NCBI RefSeq assembly: GCF_900197575.1
Contig: NZ_FZLN01000001.1
Location: 744,001 to 808,000 of the forward strand
Length of the DNA: 64,000 bases
Reading direction: 5' to 3'
Origin: Acinetobacter apis
GTDB lineage: Bacteria; Pseudomonadota; Gammaproteobacteria; Pseudomonadales; Moraxellaceae
Positions 9,925-20,838 of this stretch are shown here, one piece after another. The notes beneath the pieces are model-generated. The model worked only from the letters and a program-made list of their open reading frames with translations. It was not told the origin of the DNA and searched no databases. Each line of letters begins with the position of its first letter. The first letter of the stretch is position 1. A program made the translations under genes and the position numbers.

Positions 9925-12000
9925 ATGTATAAAGTCATGTTTACTGTTCCTTTTTTGATTGGATTTGGATTTATTCCAGTGGTTGCCTTTGCTGAAGAAA
10001 ATATTAACCTACCTGTCATTCGCATTAATTCAGAAACATCAAAAAACAAAACATATCAGAGCAGTGCTTTAACAGGATTCAACCACTCTTTGCTGGATTT
10101 ACCTTTTAATCAATCACACGTATCAAAAACACAAATCCAAAATCAGAATATAGTGCGGATTCAAGATGCTTTAACATCAACAAGTGGTGTGTTTTATCAA
10201 GACAGTTATGGTGGTGGGTTTTGGGATAATTACTCGTTTAGAGGTTTTAGTACTGACCCCAACATGGGCACGAACTCACTAAGAAATGGTCTCAGTGCGG
10301 TAAGTGGTATTCATACACCAAGAGATATGGTTAATATTGAATCCATTGATTTTTTAAAAGGTCCAATGGCAGCAATGTATGGACAGGGGGCGATTGGCGG
10401 CGTGATGAACATCACAACCAAAAAGCCCTCTTGGGAAACAGCACATGAAATCAGTATAAGTGCATCATCTTATGAACAATATCGAACATCTTTGGATACC
10501 ACAGGCGCATTAACAGACCAAATTGCTTATCGCTTAGGCTTAGCTTATGAAAATAATCAAAGTTTTAGAAATAAGGTTGATCATGAAAACTATTTCATTG
10601 CACCACAATTTAGCTTCAAGTTGTCCCCTGCTACTCAGCTTGATGTAGATACTGAATTTTCAGCCTATCAAGGCGTATTTGATCGTGGAATTCCTCTTAT
10701 CAATGGACAATTTGCCAATATAAAAAATTTTTATAATGATCCACGTGATGGCAATATGCAGGTAAAGGATCGCTTTTTTCAACTGCGGTTAGAACATGAA
10801 TTCAATCCAAACTGGAAAAGTACAACAGCACTCAGTTATGACCGTGGTGTACGAGGTGGAACATCTACAGAAGTTTCCTCTTTTTCAAACCCGACAAATC
10901 AGCTCAATCGATTTCGACGTTACCGTCATTTTGCGACAGAAAACACCCTTTTTCAGAGCATGATAAAAGGTAAATTTGATATTGGGCACATAAGCCATGA
11001 GTTACTTGGCAATATTGAATTGAGTGATTATCAAATCCATCAATTTCAGCAAAGAAATGCTGTTGGTACAAACAGCCCAATTTCATTTGATACACCATCT
11101 TACGATCAGCCAATTTTACAGCTTGCTCGAACCACCAAGCAAACAAAAGAACATCAAAAGAACATTGCGCTGAATGTACAAGATCAAATATTTTTGAACG
11201 CTGCATGGAATTTATTATTCGGTGTGCGGATCGATCAAATGCAACAGTCCATTACTGACTTTAAAACAGGTATTTCAGCTCAAAAAGATTACAAACCTAT
11301 TAGCCCGCGCGTAGGTATAAACTATAAATTTAATGACCAACTTGCTTTTTATGCCAATTGGGGCAAGGCATTTGAAATGAATACAGGTTTAAATAAAGAC
11401 AATCAACTATATGCGCCTGAACGAACAAAAAGCATAGAGTTTGGTGGTAAATATCAGTTCTTACCTATGAGTTGGCTGAGCTTAATTTATTTTGATATGA
11501 AAAAAGAACATTTATTAACAGAAGGCATCAGCGATAATTATGTGGATAGCGGACAAGTACGAAGCCATGGAATTGAATTTACCTTAGCACACCAATTCAC
11601 AGATGCATGGTCTATTCTACTTAACTATACCCTCACAAATGCATCAATTATTGAAAGTGAAATCGAAGCCAAAGGTGCTCGTTTAAAAAATATCCCTAAA
11701 CATAATGCAAATTTGACCACTCAATATCAGTTTAATGCATTTGGTCATCCTGCTAATTTACATTTAAATGTTAACCATTATGGTCAGCGCAGTGCCAACT
11801 ATATTGATAACGGCACCACTTTACCTGCATTTACAGTTATAAATGTCGGTGGGCAAATTGCACTGACATCACAACTAAAAGCACAGCTCAACATTTCGAA
11901 TTTATTTGACAAAACTTACTATGTTTCTAGTTATACCAACTATTGGGTGCAACCTGGTGAGCCGCTCAAAGCAACATTCACATTAAATTATCAATTTTAA
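9925..12000 (+). CDS. TonB-dependent siderophore receptor
   Basis: Outer-membrane active transporter of 691 aa, likely for a ferric siderophore. Seen: signal peptide ending AFA|EE, a plug domain with VRIQDALTSTSGVFYQD, the FLKGPMAAMYGQGAIGGVMN element typical of siderophore receptors, and a 22-strand type barrel ending in aromatic TLNYQF. A late plug/barrel motif RVGINYKF and the C-terminal LNISNLFDKTYY box are family hallmarks. Length fits FhuA/FpvA-type receptors without a signalling extension. The ligand cannot be read from sequence. The promoter region lies in the AT-rich gap upstream; no Fur site was recognised with confidence. Confidence 0.92.
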   Translation: MYKVMFTVPFLIGFGFIPVVAFAEENINLPVIRINSETSKNKTYQSSALTGFNHSLLDLPFNQSHVSKTQIQNQNIVRIQDALTSTSGVFYQDSYGGGFWDNYSFRGFSTDPNMGTNSLRNGLSAVSGIHTPRDMVNIESIDFLKGPMAAMYGQGAIGGVMNITTKKPSWETAHEISISASSYEQYRTSLDTTGALTDQIAYRLGLAYENNQSFRNKVDHENYFIAPQFSFKLSPATQLDVDTEFSAYQGVFDRGIPLINGQFANIKNFYNDPRDGNMQVKDRFFQLRLEHEFNPNWKSTTALSYDRGVRGGTSTEVSSFSNPTNQLNRFRRYRHFATENTLFQSMIKGKFDIGHISHELLGNIELSDYQIHQFQQRNAVGTNSPISFDTPSYDQPILQLARTTKQTKEHQKNIALNVQDQIFLNAAWNLLFGVRIDQMQQSITDFKTGISAQKDYKPISPRVGINYKFNDQLAFYANWGKAFEMNTGLNKDNQLYAPERTKSIEFGGKYQFLPMSWLSLIYFDMKKEHLLTEGISDNYVDSGQVRSHGIEFTLAHQFTDAWSILLNYTLTNASIIESEIEAKGARLKNIPKHNANLTTQYQFNAFGHPANLHLNVNHYGQRSANYIDNGTTLPAFTVINVGGQIALTSQLKAQLNISNLFDKTYYVSSYTNYWVQPGEPLKATFTLNYQF

Positions 12001-12118
12001 AACCAATAGAATGTTGGACCCTAGGCTTATTAGCTTATTTATTGGTTATTAAATAAGCACAAAAAGGATTCATTTTCTCGTATAATAGCGACACAATTCA
12101 GTTTCAATTGATTTCTCT

Positions 12119-12772
12119 ATGCAAAGACCTAAGTTAGAACTTCCAAACAATGCAGATAAGCTACTGTTACATTCTTGCTGCGCGCCATGTTCAGGTGAAG
12201 TCATGGAGGCAATTATTGCATCAGGTATTGAATTTTCAATTTTCTTTTATAATCCAAATATTCATCCAGCAAAAGAATATTTAATTCGAAAAGAAGAAAA
12301 TATCCGTTTTGCTGAGCAGCATAACATTCCATTTATTGATTGTGATTACGACACAGATAATTGGTTTGAGCGAGCAAAAGGGATGGAGAATGAACCAGAG
12401 CGTGGCATTCGCTGTACCATGTGTTTTGATATGCGTTTTGAACGCACAGCACTTTATGCCCATGAGCATGGCTTCCCTGTCATCTCTAGCTCTTTAGGCA
12501 TATCGCGTTGGAAAGATATGAAACAAATTAATGGCTGTGGTGAACGTGCGGCTTCTCATTATCCGAATATGACGTATTGGGACTATAATTGGCGTAAAGG
12601 CGGTGGTTCTAGTCGCATGATTGAGATCAGTAAGCGCGAAGAATTTTATCAACAAGAATACTGTGGTTGTGTTTACTCATTACGTGATACCAATCGTTTT
12701 AGAATGAGTCGTGGCCGTAATCGAATTAAACTAGGTGTTAAGTTTTATTCAGCCATGAGTGATGATGAATAG
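12119..12772 (+). CDS. queH: Epoxyqueuosine reductase QueH
   Basis: 217-aa member of the DUF208/QueH family, which reduces epoxyqueuosine to queuosine in tRNA anticodons (non-orthologous alternative to QueG). Seen: adjacent cysteines [12 protein letters not shown] near the N-terminus, RCTMCFDMR, and the C-terminal YCGCVYSL. These are the conserved Cys pairs that bind the iron-sulfur cluster and metal in this family. The [10 protein letters not shown] segment is also typical. It is a monocistronic gene facing the dipeptidase, with a shared terminator hairpin. Confidence 0.93.
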   Translation: MQRPKLELPNNADKLLLHSCCAPCSGEVMEAIIASGIEFSIFFYNPNIHPAKEYLIRKEENIRFAEQHNIPFIDCDYDTDNWFERAKGMENEPERGIRCTMCFDMRFERTALYAHEHGFPVISSSLGISRWKDMKQINGCGERAASHYPNMTYWDYNWRKGGGSSRMIEISKREEFYQQEYCGCVYSLRDTNRFRMSRGRNRIKLGVKFYSAMSDDE

Positions 12773-12783
12773 ACTCTTTTACA

Positions 12784-12817
12784 GCAATAAACTCAAATTC
12801 TGATTTGGGTTTATTGC
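12784..12817. terminator. Convergent terminator hairpin queH / dipeptidase
   Basis: A 15-bp stem (GCAATAAACTCAAAT paired to ATTTGGGTTTATTGC, one G-U) with a 4-nt loop. It overlaps the dipeptidase stop codon and serves both converging genes. Confidence 0.65.
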
Positions 12818-13854
12818 CAAATTTTTTGTAGTACACCTAGCCAATTTTGATAGCACAATTTTCGAATAACTTGATCGCTATAACCATGTGAAGATAATGC
12901 ATCCAATAAATTTGGCATTTTAGACACATCAGACCATGCTTCAGACATAAAACCCCCGTCATAATCTGAACCAAAGCCCACGCCATCTACGCCAATTGCA
13001 TCGATTAAATAATCAATATGTTCAAACATCACTGCAAATTCTGTTTGAGCGTTGCGTTGACCATCTTTGCGTAAAAATGCAGTATCAAAATTTACCCCAA
13101 CAAAACCATGGCTTTGTCGAATCGCTTGTAACTGAGCATCCAACAAGTTGCGTGCTTGCGGGCAAATTGCATGCACATTAGAATGCGTTGCAACAAGTGG
13201 TTGAGTTAATATTTCAGCTGTGTCCCAAAATGCATGTTCATTCATGTGTGAAACATCAACCACCATATGCTTATCTTGGCATACCGTAACCAAATGCTTG
13301 CCTAGTTCAGTCAGTCCGCTACCTGTGTTTGGTGAATGTGGAAATTTGGCTTGTAGCCCATGACCAAATTGACTAGGTAAATTCCATAATGGCCCAATAC
13401 TGCGTAATCCTGCTGCATAAAATACATCTAAAGCATGCAAATCATCATCAAAAGCATCTGCACCTTCCAAATGTAAAATCATCGCAAATAATTGATTTTC
13501 AATGCATGATTGAATTTCAGAAACTGTACGACAAATTTTAACTAAGCCGTTAGACTGTGTTTCAATTTCTAAAGCATAAGCCATTTGTGCCATGCAAATT
13601 TGCATTAAATCTGCACGACTATACGCGGTTTGATTAGATGATAAACGGTGCGGTGCATGCTGAGCGACATAGTCAAAAGGTGGTATAAATATAGCAAACA
13701 TGCCACCAACCATGCCCGCTTGCTGACAACGCTTCAGATCCATTTGTCCTGGTAGCATTTGAGTTAAAAATGCATACGCAGGACGATTTAAATCGTTTGA
13801 TAACCAAAGTCGAGCTAAAACATCATTGTGCCCATCAAATATTGGAAATGACAT
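12811..13854 (-). CDS. Membrane dipeptidase (peptidase M19) in the pqq cluster
   Basis: 347-aa zinc dipeptidase of the renal dipeptidase family. Seen: metal ligands FDGHNDV at the N-terminus, HLEGAD in the middle, VDVSHMNEHAFWD, ATHSNVHAICPQARN and GFGSDYDGGF near the C-terminus, the standard ligand set. It is the last gene of the minus-strand pqq operon, 28 bp after pqqE. That position suggests a role in trimming or degrading peptides released during PQQ maturation, but this is inferred from context. Confidence 0.88.
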   Translation of the reverse strand: MSFPIFDGHNDVLARLWLSNDLNRPAYAFLTQMLPGQMDLKRCQQAGMVGGMFAIFIPPFDYVAQHAPHRLSSNQTAYSRADLMQICMAQMAYALEIETQSNGLVKICRTVSEIQSCIENQLFAMILHLEGADAFDDDLHALDVFYAAGLRSIGPLWNLPSQFGHGLQAKFPHSPNTGSGLTELGKHLVTVCQDKHMVVDVSHMNEHAFWDTAEILTQPLVATHSNVHAICPQARNLLDAQLQAIRQSHGFVGVNFDTAFLRKDGQRNAQTEFAVMFEHIDYLIDAIGVDGVGFGSDYDGGFMSEAWSDVSKMPNLLDALSSHGYSDQVIRKLCYQNWLGVLQKIWQ

Positions 13855-13882
13855 TTAAGCCTCCTATGTGTCAGCAAACAAA

Positions 13883-15010
13883 TTATGATTGACTAACAAA
13901 AATTCGTTTCGAATTTTTCTTATTTCTAAAAGTCAGATCTTCAAGTGCTAACATTTTTTCGCTTTCTTCACGTGCTTGAACAATCATATGGTGATGATCA
14001 GACTTTGAACACACAGGATCCGGCTGAGATGCGTCACCTGTCAACATAAAGGCTTGGCAACGACAGCCACCAAAGTCTTTGGTTTTTTCTGGACAGGTGC
14101 GGCATGGCTCTGGCATCCAATCATAGCCTCGAAAGTGATTAAAGCCAGTTGATTTATACCAAATATCAGGTAAAGCCATGTCTTTCACATTTGGAAATTG
14201 CATTGGCAATTGACGTGCAGCATGACATGGTAATGCTGTGCCATCAGGAGTGATGGTTAAAAAGATATTTCCCCAACCATTCATACATGCTTTAGGGCGT
14301 TCTTCATAATAATCTGGCACGACAAAAATTAATTTGCATGGATTATTCGCAGCTTTAAGTTTTTCACGATACTCATTGGTAATGCGCTCTGCCCGCTCAA
14401 GCTGTGCTTTTGTTGGCAGTAACCCTTGACGATTTAAATACGCCCAACCATAAAACTGACAAATAGCAAGCTCAACGGTATCTGCTTCAAGCTCGATACA
14501 TAGCTTAATAATATCTTCAATTTGATCAATATTATGACGATGAATCACAAAGTTAAGCACCATTGGATATTCATACTTCTTAACCAATCGTGCAATATCT
14601 TTTTTCTTTTCAAAAGCATTGCGTGAACCAGCTAGCATGTCATTAATAACAGGATCACTGGCTTGAAAGCTCACTTGAATATGGTCTAAACCTGCTTGTT
14701 TAAACTTCGCAATTTTTTCCTCATTAAACCCTAAACCTGAGGTAATTAAATTGGTATAAAAGCCAAGCTGATGTGCATATTCAATGAGTTCGGGTAAATC
14801 TTGCCGTACAAGTGGTTCTCCGCCAGAAAACCCAAGTTGAACAGCCCCCATTTGGCGTGCATCTTTAAAGACTTTAAACCATTCCTCAGTGGTGAGTTCG
14901 GTTTGAATTGATGCAAACTCTAAAGGATTTGAACAATATGGGCACTGTAATGGACAACGATATGTCAACTCAGCAAGCAACCATAAAGGTAAACCAACTT
15001 GATTTGTCAT
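13883..15010 (-). CDS. pqqE: PQQ biosynthesis radical SAM enzyme PqqE
   Basis: 375-aa radical SAM/SPASM protein that cross-links the Glu and Tyr side chains of the PqqA peptide. Seen: CxxxCxxC motif [12 protein letters not shown] at the N-terminus, SGGEPL after it, and a Cys-rich SPASM domain ([35 protein letters not shown]). The start overlaps the pqqD stop (ATGA-type overlap), indicating tight translational coupling. It acts on PqqA presented by PqqD in the cytoplasm. Confidence 0.97.
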   Translation of the reverse strand: MTNQVGLPLWLLAELTYRCPLQCPYCSNPLEFASIQTELTTEEWFKVFKDARQMGAVQLGFSGGEPLVRQDLPELIEYAHQLGFYTNLITSGLGFNEEKIAKFKQAGLDHIQVSFQASDPVINDMLAGSRNAFEKKKDIARLVKKYEYPMVLNFVIHRHNIDQIEDIIKLCIELEADTVELAICQFYGWAYLNRQGLLPTKAQLERAERITNEYREKLKAANNPCKLIFVVPDYYEERPKACMNGWGNIFLTITPDGTALPCHAARQLPMQFPNVKDMALPDIWYKSTGFNHFRGYDWMPEPCRTCPEKTKDFGGCRCQAFMLTGDASQPDPVCSKSDHHHMIVQAREESEKMLALEDLTFRNKKNSKRIFVSQS

Positions 15011-15285
15011 ACGCCTAATTTAATCCAATTTTCACGTTGAGCAACTTGCATATAATCGATCACATCAGCATCAATTTGTGCAATATCACCAAACTGCTGT
15101 TTTAATTGAGCAATAATATCGGCAATTGAATTTTTGCCATCAATATGTTGACCAATTGCTGATGCTGTATCGTTGAGCTTAATCATCCCTTCTGGGTATA
15201 AAATAATATGTGCCTGTTGGCTTGGCTCGTATTGAAAACGATAGCCATGCTGCCAAACAGGGATAATGCTCGTATCTAAACTCAT
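15007..15285 (-). CDS. pqqD: PQQ peptide chaperone PqqD
   Basis: 92-aa RiPP recognition element protein that binds PqqA and delivers it to PqqE. Typical features are the pattern [20 protein letters not shown] followed by an Ile-rich helix. Both ends overlap neighbours by 4 nt (pqqC upstream, pqqE downstream), so the three genes are translationally coupled. Confidence 0.96.
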   Translation of the reverse strand: MSLDTSIIPVWQHGYRFQYEPSQQAHIILYPEGMIKLNDTASAIGQHIDGKNSIADIIAQLKQQFGDIAQIDADVIDYMQVAQRENWIKLGV

Positions 15286-16040
15286 TTAAATAATCCTTTA
15301 TGCCAAACTGGCTCGCTGGTCACAGTATGATATGGCGCTTCGTTATGCACATAGGCCAATGTTAAAGCATCTAACATGGACCAAAGAATGTCTAATTTAA
15401 ATTGTAAAATTTCAAGCATTCTTTGTTGTGATTCATAAGTGGTAAATGAATCCAACGTAATACTTAAGCCATGTTCTACATCACGGCGCGCTTGGCTTAA
15501 TCGCGAACGAAAATAATCATAACCCTGCTCACTAATCCAAGGGTAATGTGCAGGCCAAGAATCAAGTCGTGATTGATGAATTTTTGGCGCAAACAATTCA
15601 GTCAGCGAGCTACTCGCAGCTTCACGCCAAGTGGCACGGCGAGCAAAGTTAACATATGCATCAACTGCAAAACGTACACCTGGCAATACCAACTCTTCAG
15701 AAATAACCTGCTCTCGCGTTAAGCCCACAGCTTCTGCAAGACGCAGCCAAGCTTCACGTCCGCCACCATCTGGATATTCACCATCTTGGTCAATCATTCG
15801 TTGAATCCACTCTTGACGCACACGCTGATCTGGACAATTTGCCATGATCGCTGCATCTTTTAATGGAATATTGATTTGATAGTAATAACGGTTTGCAACC
15901 CATGCTTGAATTTGTTTTTGTGTGGCATGGCCTTCATACATCATTACATGAAATGGATGATAAATATGATAATACTGTCCTTTGGCCAATATAGTTTCTT
16001 TAAATTGTTCAATCGATAATGCAGCTGGCGAATTGGTCAT
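15282..16040 (-). CDS. pqqC: Pyrroloquinoline-quinone synthase PqqC
   Basis: 252-aa cofactorless oxidase that performs the final ring closure and eight-electron oxidation giving PQQ. Seen: [15 protein letters not shown] near the N-terminus, the helix [19 protein letters not shown], and the active-site segments [18 protein letters not shown] and [17 protein letters not shown]. Length is normal for the family. It sits 16 bp after pqqB and overlaps pqqD by 4 nt. Confidence 0.97.
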   Translation of the reverse strand: MTNSPAALSIEQFKETILAKGQYYHIYHPFHVMMYEGHATQKQIQAWVANRYYYQINIPLKDAAIMANCPDQRVRQEWIQRMIDQDGEYPDGGGREAWLRLAEAVGLTREQVISEELVLPGVRFAVDAYVNFARRATWREAASSSLTELFAPKIHQSRLDSWPAHYPWISEQGYDYFRSRLSQARRDVEHGLSITLDSFTTYESQQRMLEILQFKLDILWSMLDALTLAYVHNEAPYHTVTSEPVWHKGLFK

Positions 16041-16056
16041 GATATCCCCTTAATCG

Positions 16057-16968
16057 TTATAATTCGATGGTCATACCATCAAATGCGACCTCAACCTCAT
16101 GTTTTTTAAGTATTGCAAATTGTTCTGAGTCTTCATCTAAAATTGGGTTGGTATTATTGATATGAATATACACTTTTTTTGGTTTATCTAATTGGTCTAA
16201 ATAAGACAATGAACCGCCTTCGCCATAAATATACAAATGGCCCATATCTTGGCCTGTTTTGGTTCCTACACCACGCTCTTGCATTTCATGGTCTGACCAC
16301 AATGTACCATCAATCATGACACAATCTGACGCTGCCATAATTGCCATAACTTCATCATCAATTTTACCTAAACCTGGCGCATAAAAAAGCTGCTTTTGTG
16401 TTTTATGGTCTTTAATGATCATGGCAATATTATCACCATCATGCGGATCATTACGATGTGGGGAATAAGGCGGTGCAGCACTACGAATAATTAATGGAAT
16501 GAATTCAAGCTGGTCAAAATCTTTTATTTTAAAGCTTTGATGCGGATTAATTTGATGATGCTGTAATCCACCATTCCAATGTTTAAGCATATTAAAAATT
16601 GGAAACCCTGATGTTAAATCTTGATGTACCATCTCTGTACACCACACATCAATCGGGCATCCTTCACGCAATGTTAAGAGACCTGTTGTATGATCGACTT
16701 GGCTGTCCATCAATACTACACTTTTAATTCCGGTGTCTCTAAGTGCACGTGCTGGTTGTGCTGCTTTAAAATCAAATAACTGTTGGCGAATATCAGGCGA
16801 TGCATTAAATAACACCCAATCAATGCCATTTTCAGAAACAGCAATTGAAGATTGTGTCCGTGTTTTTGCATTTAATGTGCCATGACGTACACCTGAGCAA
16901 TTTACACAATTACAGTTCCATTGCGGAAAACCACCACCTGCGGCTGAACCTAAAACATATATATACAT
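16057..16968 (-). CDS. pqqB: PQQ biosynthesis protein PqqB
   Basis: 303-aa metallo-beta-lactamase-fold protein, proposed to hydroxylate the cross-linked tyrosine intermediate. Seen: N-terminal [18 protein letters not shown] with its Cys pair, [11 protein letters not shown] in place of the usual HxHxDH metal motif, [14 protein letters not shown] and HINNTNPIL near the C-terminus. All match PqqB. It starts 61 bp after pqqA, beyond a strong hairpin that may lower its expression relative to pqqA. Confidence 0.96.
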   Translation of the reverse strand: MYIYVLGSAAGGGFPQWNCNCVNCSGVRHGTLNAKTRTQSSIAVSENGIDWVLFNASPDIRQQLFDFKAAQPARALRDTGIKSVVLMDSQVDHTTGLLTLREGCPIDVWCTEMVHQDLTSGFPIFNMLKHWNGGLQHHQINPHQSFKIKDFDQLEFIPLIIRSAAPPYSPHRNDPHDGDNIAMIIKDHKTQKQLFYAPGLGKIDDEVMAIMAASDCVMIDGTLWSDHEMQERGVGTKTGQDMGHLYIYGEGGSLSYLDQLDKPKKVYIHINNTNPILDEDSEQFAILKKHEVEVAFDGMTIEL

Positions 16969-16986
16969 AACAACTCACTTATAAAA

Positions 16987-17017
16987 ACATAAGCCCTAGA
17001 ATTTCTAGGGCTTATGT
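16987..17017 (-). terminator. pqqA-pqqB intercistronic hairpin (partial terminator/attenuator)
   Basis: Almost perfect 15-bp inverted repeat ACATAAGCCCTAGAA / TTCTAGGGCTTATGT around one central base. On the minus strand the 3' arm runs into a TTTTT tract, as in an intrinsic terminator. It lies 13 nt after the pqqA stop and 18 nt before pqqB. In other PQQ producers pqqA transcript is in large excess over downstream genes, and such a hairpin would give that. Confidence 0.75.
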
Positions 17018-17029
17018 ACAATTGTAAAA

Positions 17030-17104
17030 TTAACGGTGTTCGAAGTACATAGTTACTTCAAAGCCGATACGTAGGTCTGTATATGAAGGTTTAGTCCATT
17101 GCAT
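17030..17104 (-). CDS. pqqA: PQQ precursor peptide PqqA (24 aa)
   Basis: Tiny gene of 24 codons reading [17 protein letters not shown] then TMYFEHR. It contains the invariant Glu and Tyr of the E-V-T-M-Y core that are cross-linked to form PQQ. GGAG lies 8 nt ahead of the ATG. It is the first gene of the pqqABCDE operon. The peptide matches known PqqA proteins almost residue for residue. Confidence 0.97.
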   Translation of the reverse strand: MQWTKPSYTDLRIGFEVTMYFEHR

Positions 17105-17226
17105 GTCCAATTCTCCGTCTATTTGCATGCTAATAATAGCTGCTAAGTTATTGTGAGATTTCATTGTACATAAAAAGATATGCCTGAATACACTTTGACA
17201 TATTTTGTTACTATATGCGTAATTCC

Positions 17227-18177
17227 TTAATACTTATAAAGACTTAAACGTTCGGTTAAAAGTTCAAAAAAACCGTCTCGATCAATGGTATTTAAGAAAA
17301 ATGCATTGGCTGGTCGTCCTGTCACACGCCACCAATCTGCAACAGTTGCACCTGCAGTTAAAGGACTCTCTGTTTCAATCTCAACATTAATATGACGTCC
17401 GGTAAATAATTCAGGACGTAATAAATAACCAATCACACAAGGATCATGTAATGGTGCCCCTGCTGAACCATATTTTTCTTTATCATAACGCTCAAAGAAA
17501 TCAGTCCAAGATGCAACAGCTTCGCCTACTTTGGTATTTAATGCTCTTAAATTTTTAATCCACTCTTGACTCGTTAAAGCAAAATGAGTGACATCAAGTG
17601 GCACTAAGGTCAGATCTACACCTGCGGCAAGTACAATTTTGGCAGCATCAGGATCAACAAACATATTAAATTCGGCAGCAGGTGTAATATTACCGCCTTC
17701 GAAAAATCCGCCGCCCATGGCAATGATTTTTTTAATGCGTGGTGCAATATCAGGTGCCTTTAAAAACGCAGTTGCAATATTGGTCATTGGACCTAATGTA
17801 CATAACGTCACTGTTTTTTCAGGTTCACGGCGTAATGTTTCAATAATAAAATCAACTGAATGCATACTTTGCAATGGCATAGTTGGTTCTGGCAATGTAA
17901 TCCCATCTAAGCCTGTTTTGCCATGAATATTTTCTGCAGTCACCAACGGTTTATTCAGTGGTGCATCACACCCCACAAAGATTTTGATATCTGTACGTTC
18001 TGCTAACTCACAAATCATTCGTGCATTTTGGCTCGTGAGCGCCAAAGGCACATTGCCTGCAACAGTTGTAATGCCAAGAATATCTAGCTCTTTACTGGCT
18101 AAAGCAAATAAAATGGCAACGCCATCATCTTGACCTGGATCAGTATCAATAATAATTTTTTGTGCAGTCGATGACAT
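17227..18177 (-). CDS. Inosine-uridine-type nucleoside hydrolase
   Basis: 316-aa calcium-dependent N-ribohydrolase of the IunH family, which splits nucleosides into base and ribose. Seen: N-terminal Asp cluster [16 protein letters not shown] that binds calcium and ribose, [28 protein letters not shown], and HDPCVIGYL near the C-terminus. The ATG at 18177 begins at the conserved family N-terminus; an upstream in-frame start at 18252 would add 25 unlikely residues. It lies downstream of a 2OG oxygenase and a CNT nucleoside transporter on the same strand, with a divergent ribokinase, forming a nucleoside-use cluster. Confidence 0.93.
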   Translation of the reverse strand: MSSTAQKIIIDTDPGQDDGVAILFALASKELDILGITTVAGNVPLALTSQNARMICELAERTDIKIFVGCDAPLNKPLVTAENIHGKTGLDGITLPEPTMPLQSMHSVDFIIETLRREPEKTVTLCTLGPMTNIATAFLKAPDIAPRIKKIIAMGGGFFEGGNITPAAEFNMFVDPDAAKIVLAAGVDLTLVPLDVTHFALTSQEWIKNLRALNTKVGEAVASWTDFFERYDKEKYGSAGAPLHDPCVIGYLLRPELFTGRHINVEIETESPLTAGATVADWWRVTGRPANAFFLNTIDRDGFFELLTERLSLYKY

Positions 18178-18308
18178 AAATACTCTACCGTTCTCTATAA
18201 TTAAGACATAAAAACAATTAATACAGTTTAAAATGTGACATTTTTGCTTCAATTAAAGTCAAGTAATCCACATTAAAATTTATATTTCTAATCTGATTCA
18301 CGTTCTAT

Positions 18309-19151
18309 CTAGACGTGATCCTCTTTAAATAACTTCAATTCTTTCATGCGTTCAGCATGGTATTGACCTGCGGTATACCGTTTAGATAACACCACATCTG
18401 CTCTTGGTTGTAAGAAAAAAGGCATCGCAACACGCTCTAATTCTTTTTCATCTTTTGGCTTCACCACACGGTGGGTTGTCGAAGGATAATATCCTTGTGA
18501 TGCTTCTTGTAGCATATCACCAATGTTAATAATCAGTGAGTTGGGTTCAAGCGGGATATCAATCCATTCACCACATTGGCTTTGCACTTGCAATCCTTTG
18601 GCCGTTGCTGCAGGTAAAATTGTAATTAAATTAATATCTTCATGCGCTGCAGCACGTATATATTCCTCATCAGACTCGATTGGCGTATAACGTAAAATGC
18701 GTAATAAACTTTTTGACCCTTCAATCATATGTGCAAGGGGCTGGCTAAAACCATTTTGAATCTCTAATGGCGACTGTATATCAATCCAACTTAATAATTC
18801 TTTTGCCAATTGATGTGCACTGTCATAGTAATTCAGCGCTGTTGTTGAAACTTCTTTAGGATAGACATCATTCTGAAAAATATGAAAAAATTCTTTTAAA
18901 TCTTTTTGAGTCTGACCTTTTGCAGTTTCAGAACGGGCTGTTGTAAACAAACCACCATGTTGTGTCGGTGTCACTTCATAGTTATATTTTTCTTCTGAGC
19001 GAAAAAACGCTAACCACTCATCGTAAATACATTGAATGGTTGACCATGACAAAGGATGATTAATCAGAACAGCAAACCCACTTTGTTTTAGTGACTTCGC
19101 AAATTTTTCAGCTGCATGTGCATCACAATAATCGACAGTATCAATGTACAT
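18309..19151 (-). CDS. Isopenicillin-N-synthase-like 2OG-Fe(II) oxygenase
   Basis: 280-aa cytosolic oxygenase of the DIOX_N/2OG-FeII family. Seen: N-terminal GFAVLINHPL, the iron ligands in AAHEDINLITIL (HxD), the distal His in YPSTTHRVVKPK, and the following RVAMPFFLQP, where most relatives have RxS. The ATG at 19151 has GGAGA 7 nt ahead and is preferred to one at 19163. It lies between a nucleoside transporter and a nucleoside hydrolase on the same strand, so a nucleoside or free base is a plausible substrate, as for fungal thymine hydroxylases of this fold. That assignment is inference only. Confidence 0.85.
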   Translation of the reverse strand: MYIDTVDYCDAHAAEKFAKSLKQSGFAVLINHPLSWSTIQCIYDEWLAFFRSEEKYNYEVTPTQHGGLFTTARSETAKGQTQKDLKEFFHIFQNDVYPKEVSTTALNYYDSAHQLAKELLSWIDIQSPLEIQNGFSQPLAHMIEGSKSLLRILRYTPIESDEEYIRAAAHEDINLITILPAATAKGLQVQSQCGEWIDIPLEPNSLIINIGDMLQEASQGYYPSTTHRVVKPKDEKELERVAMPFFLQPRADVVLSKRYTAGQYHAERMKELKLFKEDHV

Positions 19152-19244
19152 TGTTTTCTCCATGTGAATAGATGACTGTGCCTAGCATATTTTAACGTGT
19201 ATTTAAATTAAAATAAGGCATCGTCATCTATTTAAATGACTTGA

Positions 19245-20495
19245 TCACATTGTAAATGACAAACACAGACCTGCAATGGTGGCACTCATTAAATTCGACA
19301 AAGTCGCTGCCAATAAAGCACGAACAGCCAATCGAGAAAGTATCGGTGTCAAGCTTGGCTCAACCATACTAAATGCACCAATAACAATACCAATTGAGCT
19401 AAAGTTTGCAAATCCACATAAACCAAATGAAATAATTGCTGCTGTATGCGGTGAAATACTATGATCAGCCAAATGTGGTGCCAAACTTAAATAAGCAACA
19501 AACTCGTTAATTGCTAATTTTTGCCCCAACAAAGAGCCTGCCAATGTTGCATCATGCCACTCTACTCCCATTAAGTATGCCAATGGAGATAGAACATAAC
19601 CAAAAATGCTGTGAATAGATAAGTCAGACACGCCGATTAAACTGCCTGCACCGCCAATTAGGCCATTCAATAAGGCAAGCAATCCAACAAATACCATAAT
19701 GACTGTCCCAACACCTGCTGCAATTTTCAATCCCAACATTGAGCCACTTGCTGCAGCTTCAATAATATTTGCAGGTTGATGGTCACCAAACCCCATGCTG
19801 TTGACTTCAACTGTAGATTCTTCAGTGGCAGGGCTTAATAAGCGGGCAAACAAAATACCGCCCGGAATTGCCATTAACGAGGCTGCCAATAAGTAAATCA
19901 TTGGCACACCAAGACCTGCATAACCCACCAAGACAGAACCTGACACTGCAGCCATACCACTACACATGGCTGTGAATAATTCATTTTTATTCATTTTAAG
20001 TAAAAACGGACGCAATGCAGCGGGTAATTCATTTTGACCAATAAAAATTGTGGTTACTGCAGCAAATGATTCAACTTTGCTGATATTGAGGACTTTTTGA
20101 AATGCTCCCCCTAAAATACGGATCAACACACCCATAATTTTGAGGTAATACAAAATTGAAATTAATGCTGTCACAAACACAATGGTCGGTAAGACTTTAA
20201 ATGCAAAAATAAATCCGCCACCATGAAATACACTATTCATTTGATCGCCCACCAATGGACCAAATAAAAATGAACTTCCCACGTCAGAATAACTAATTAG
20301 CTTATTAAACCCAATTGCGACTTGCTCAAACATTTGACGCCCAAAAGGTACATATAAAATGATGATCCCTAATGCAAACTGTAATGCCAAAGCAGGTAAA
20401 ATTGTTCGTAATCGAATTTGCTTTTTATTATTGGAAAATAAATAACCAATCAATAGTAAAACAATAATTCCAAGCCAACCACGTTGTTCCAACAT
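19245..20495 (-). CDS. Concentrative nucleoside transporter (NupC/CNT family)
   Basis: 416-aa multi-pass inner-membrane cation/nucleoside symporter. Seen: the helical pairs FGRQMFEQVAIGFNKLISYS and FAFKVLPTIVF, the re-entrant motif IFIGQNELPA and the C-terminal motif YALCG-like FGLCGFANFSSIGI, all hallmarks of CNT proteins. The second ATG at 20495 is chosen because it has GGAGAG at proper spacing; the first ATG (20501) abuts the Shine-Dalgarno. It is the first gene of a minus-strand set with the oxygenase and nucleoside hydrolase, and would bring in their substrate. Confidence 0.93.
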   Translation of the reverse strand: MLEQRGWLGIIVLLLIGYLFSNNKKQIRLRTILPALALQFALGIIILYVPFGRQMFEQVAIGFNKLISYSDVGSSFLFGPLVGDQMNSVFHGGGFIFAFKVLPTIVFVTALISILYYLKIMGVLIRILGGAFQKVLNISKVESFAAVTTIFIGQNELPAALRPFLLKMNKNELFTAMCSGMAAVSGSVLVGYAGLGVPMIYLLAASLMAIPGGILFARLLSPATEESTVEVNSMGFGDHQPANIIEAAASGSMLGLKIAAGVGTVIMVFVGLLALLNGLIGGAGSLIGVSDLSIHSIFGYVLSPLAYLMGVEWHDATLAGSLLGQKLAINEFVAYLSLAPHLADHSISPHTAAIISFGLCGFANFSSIGIVIGAFSMVEPSLTPILSRLAVRALLAATLSNLMSATIAGLCLSFTM

Positions 20496-20838
20496 ACTCA
20501 TCTCTCCACAACAGTCGACCTACTTTTCCTTTCAACAGTACGCTGCTGTGAAGTTCAGTCAGTATGTGATTTAAATTAAACTTTGATCGTCAAACAACAT
20601 TTTGCAACAGCATACTTAGGCTAAATAAATTCAAAACAACTTGCTAAAGGTTTATTTTATCAATAGATTAAATAAACAAGCCAAGTTTTTATCAAGCATT
20701 GTGTAAGAAAACGTCATTTAATTTAAAATAGGCGTTAAATTATCAGAACGCACCAAGCACTCGACATACTGCTATTAAAAATTTAATAAAACAGAGTATG
20801 ATTCCACCTAATAAATGAAATCCCTTTTTGAGTGATCA
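20496..20838. other. Divergent promoter region of nucleoside cluster
   Basis: 343 bp between the CNT transporter (minus) and ribokinase (plus). It is AT-rich, with no ORF or terminator. It likely carries both promoters and an operator, but no dyad that I can tie to a named regulator is evident. Confidence 0.45.
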
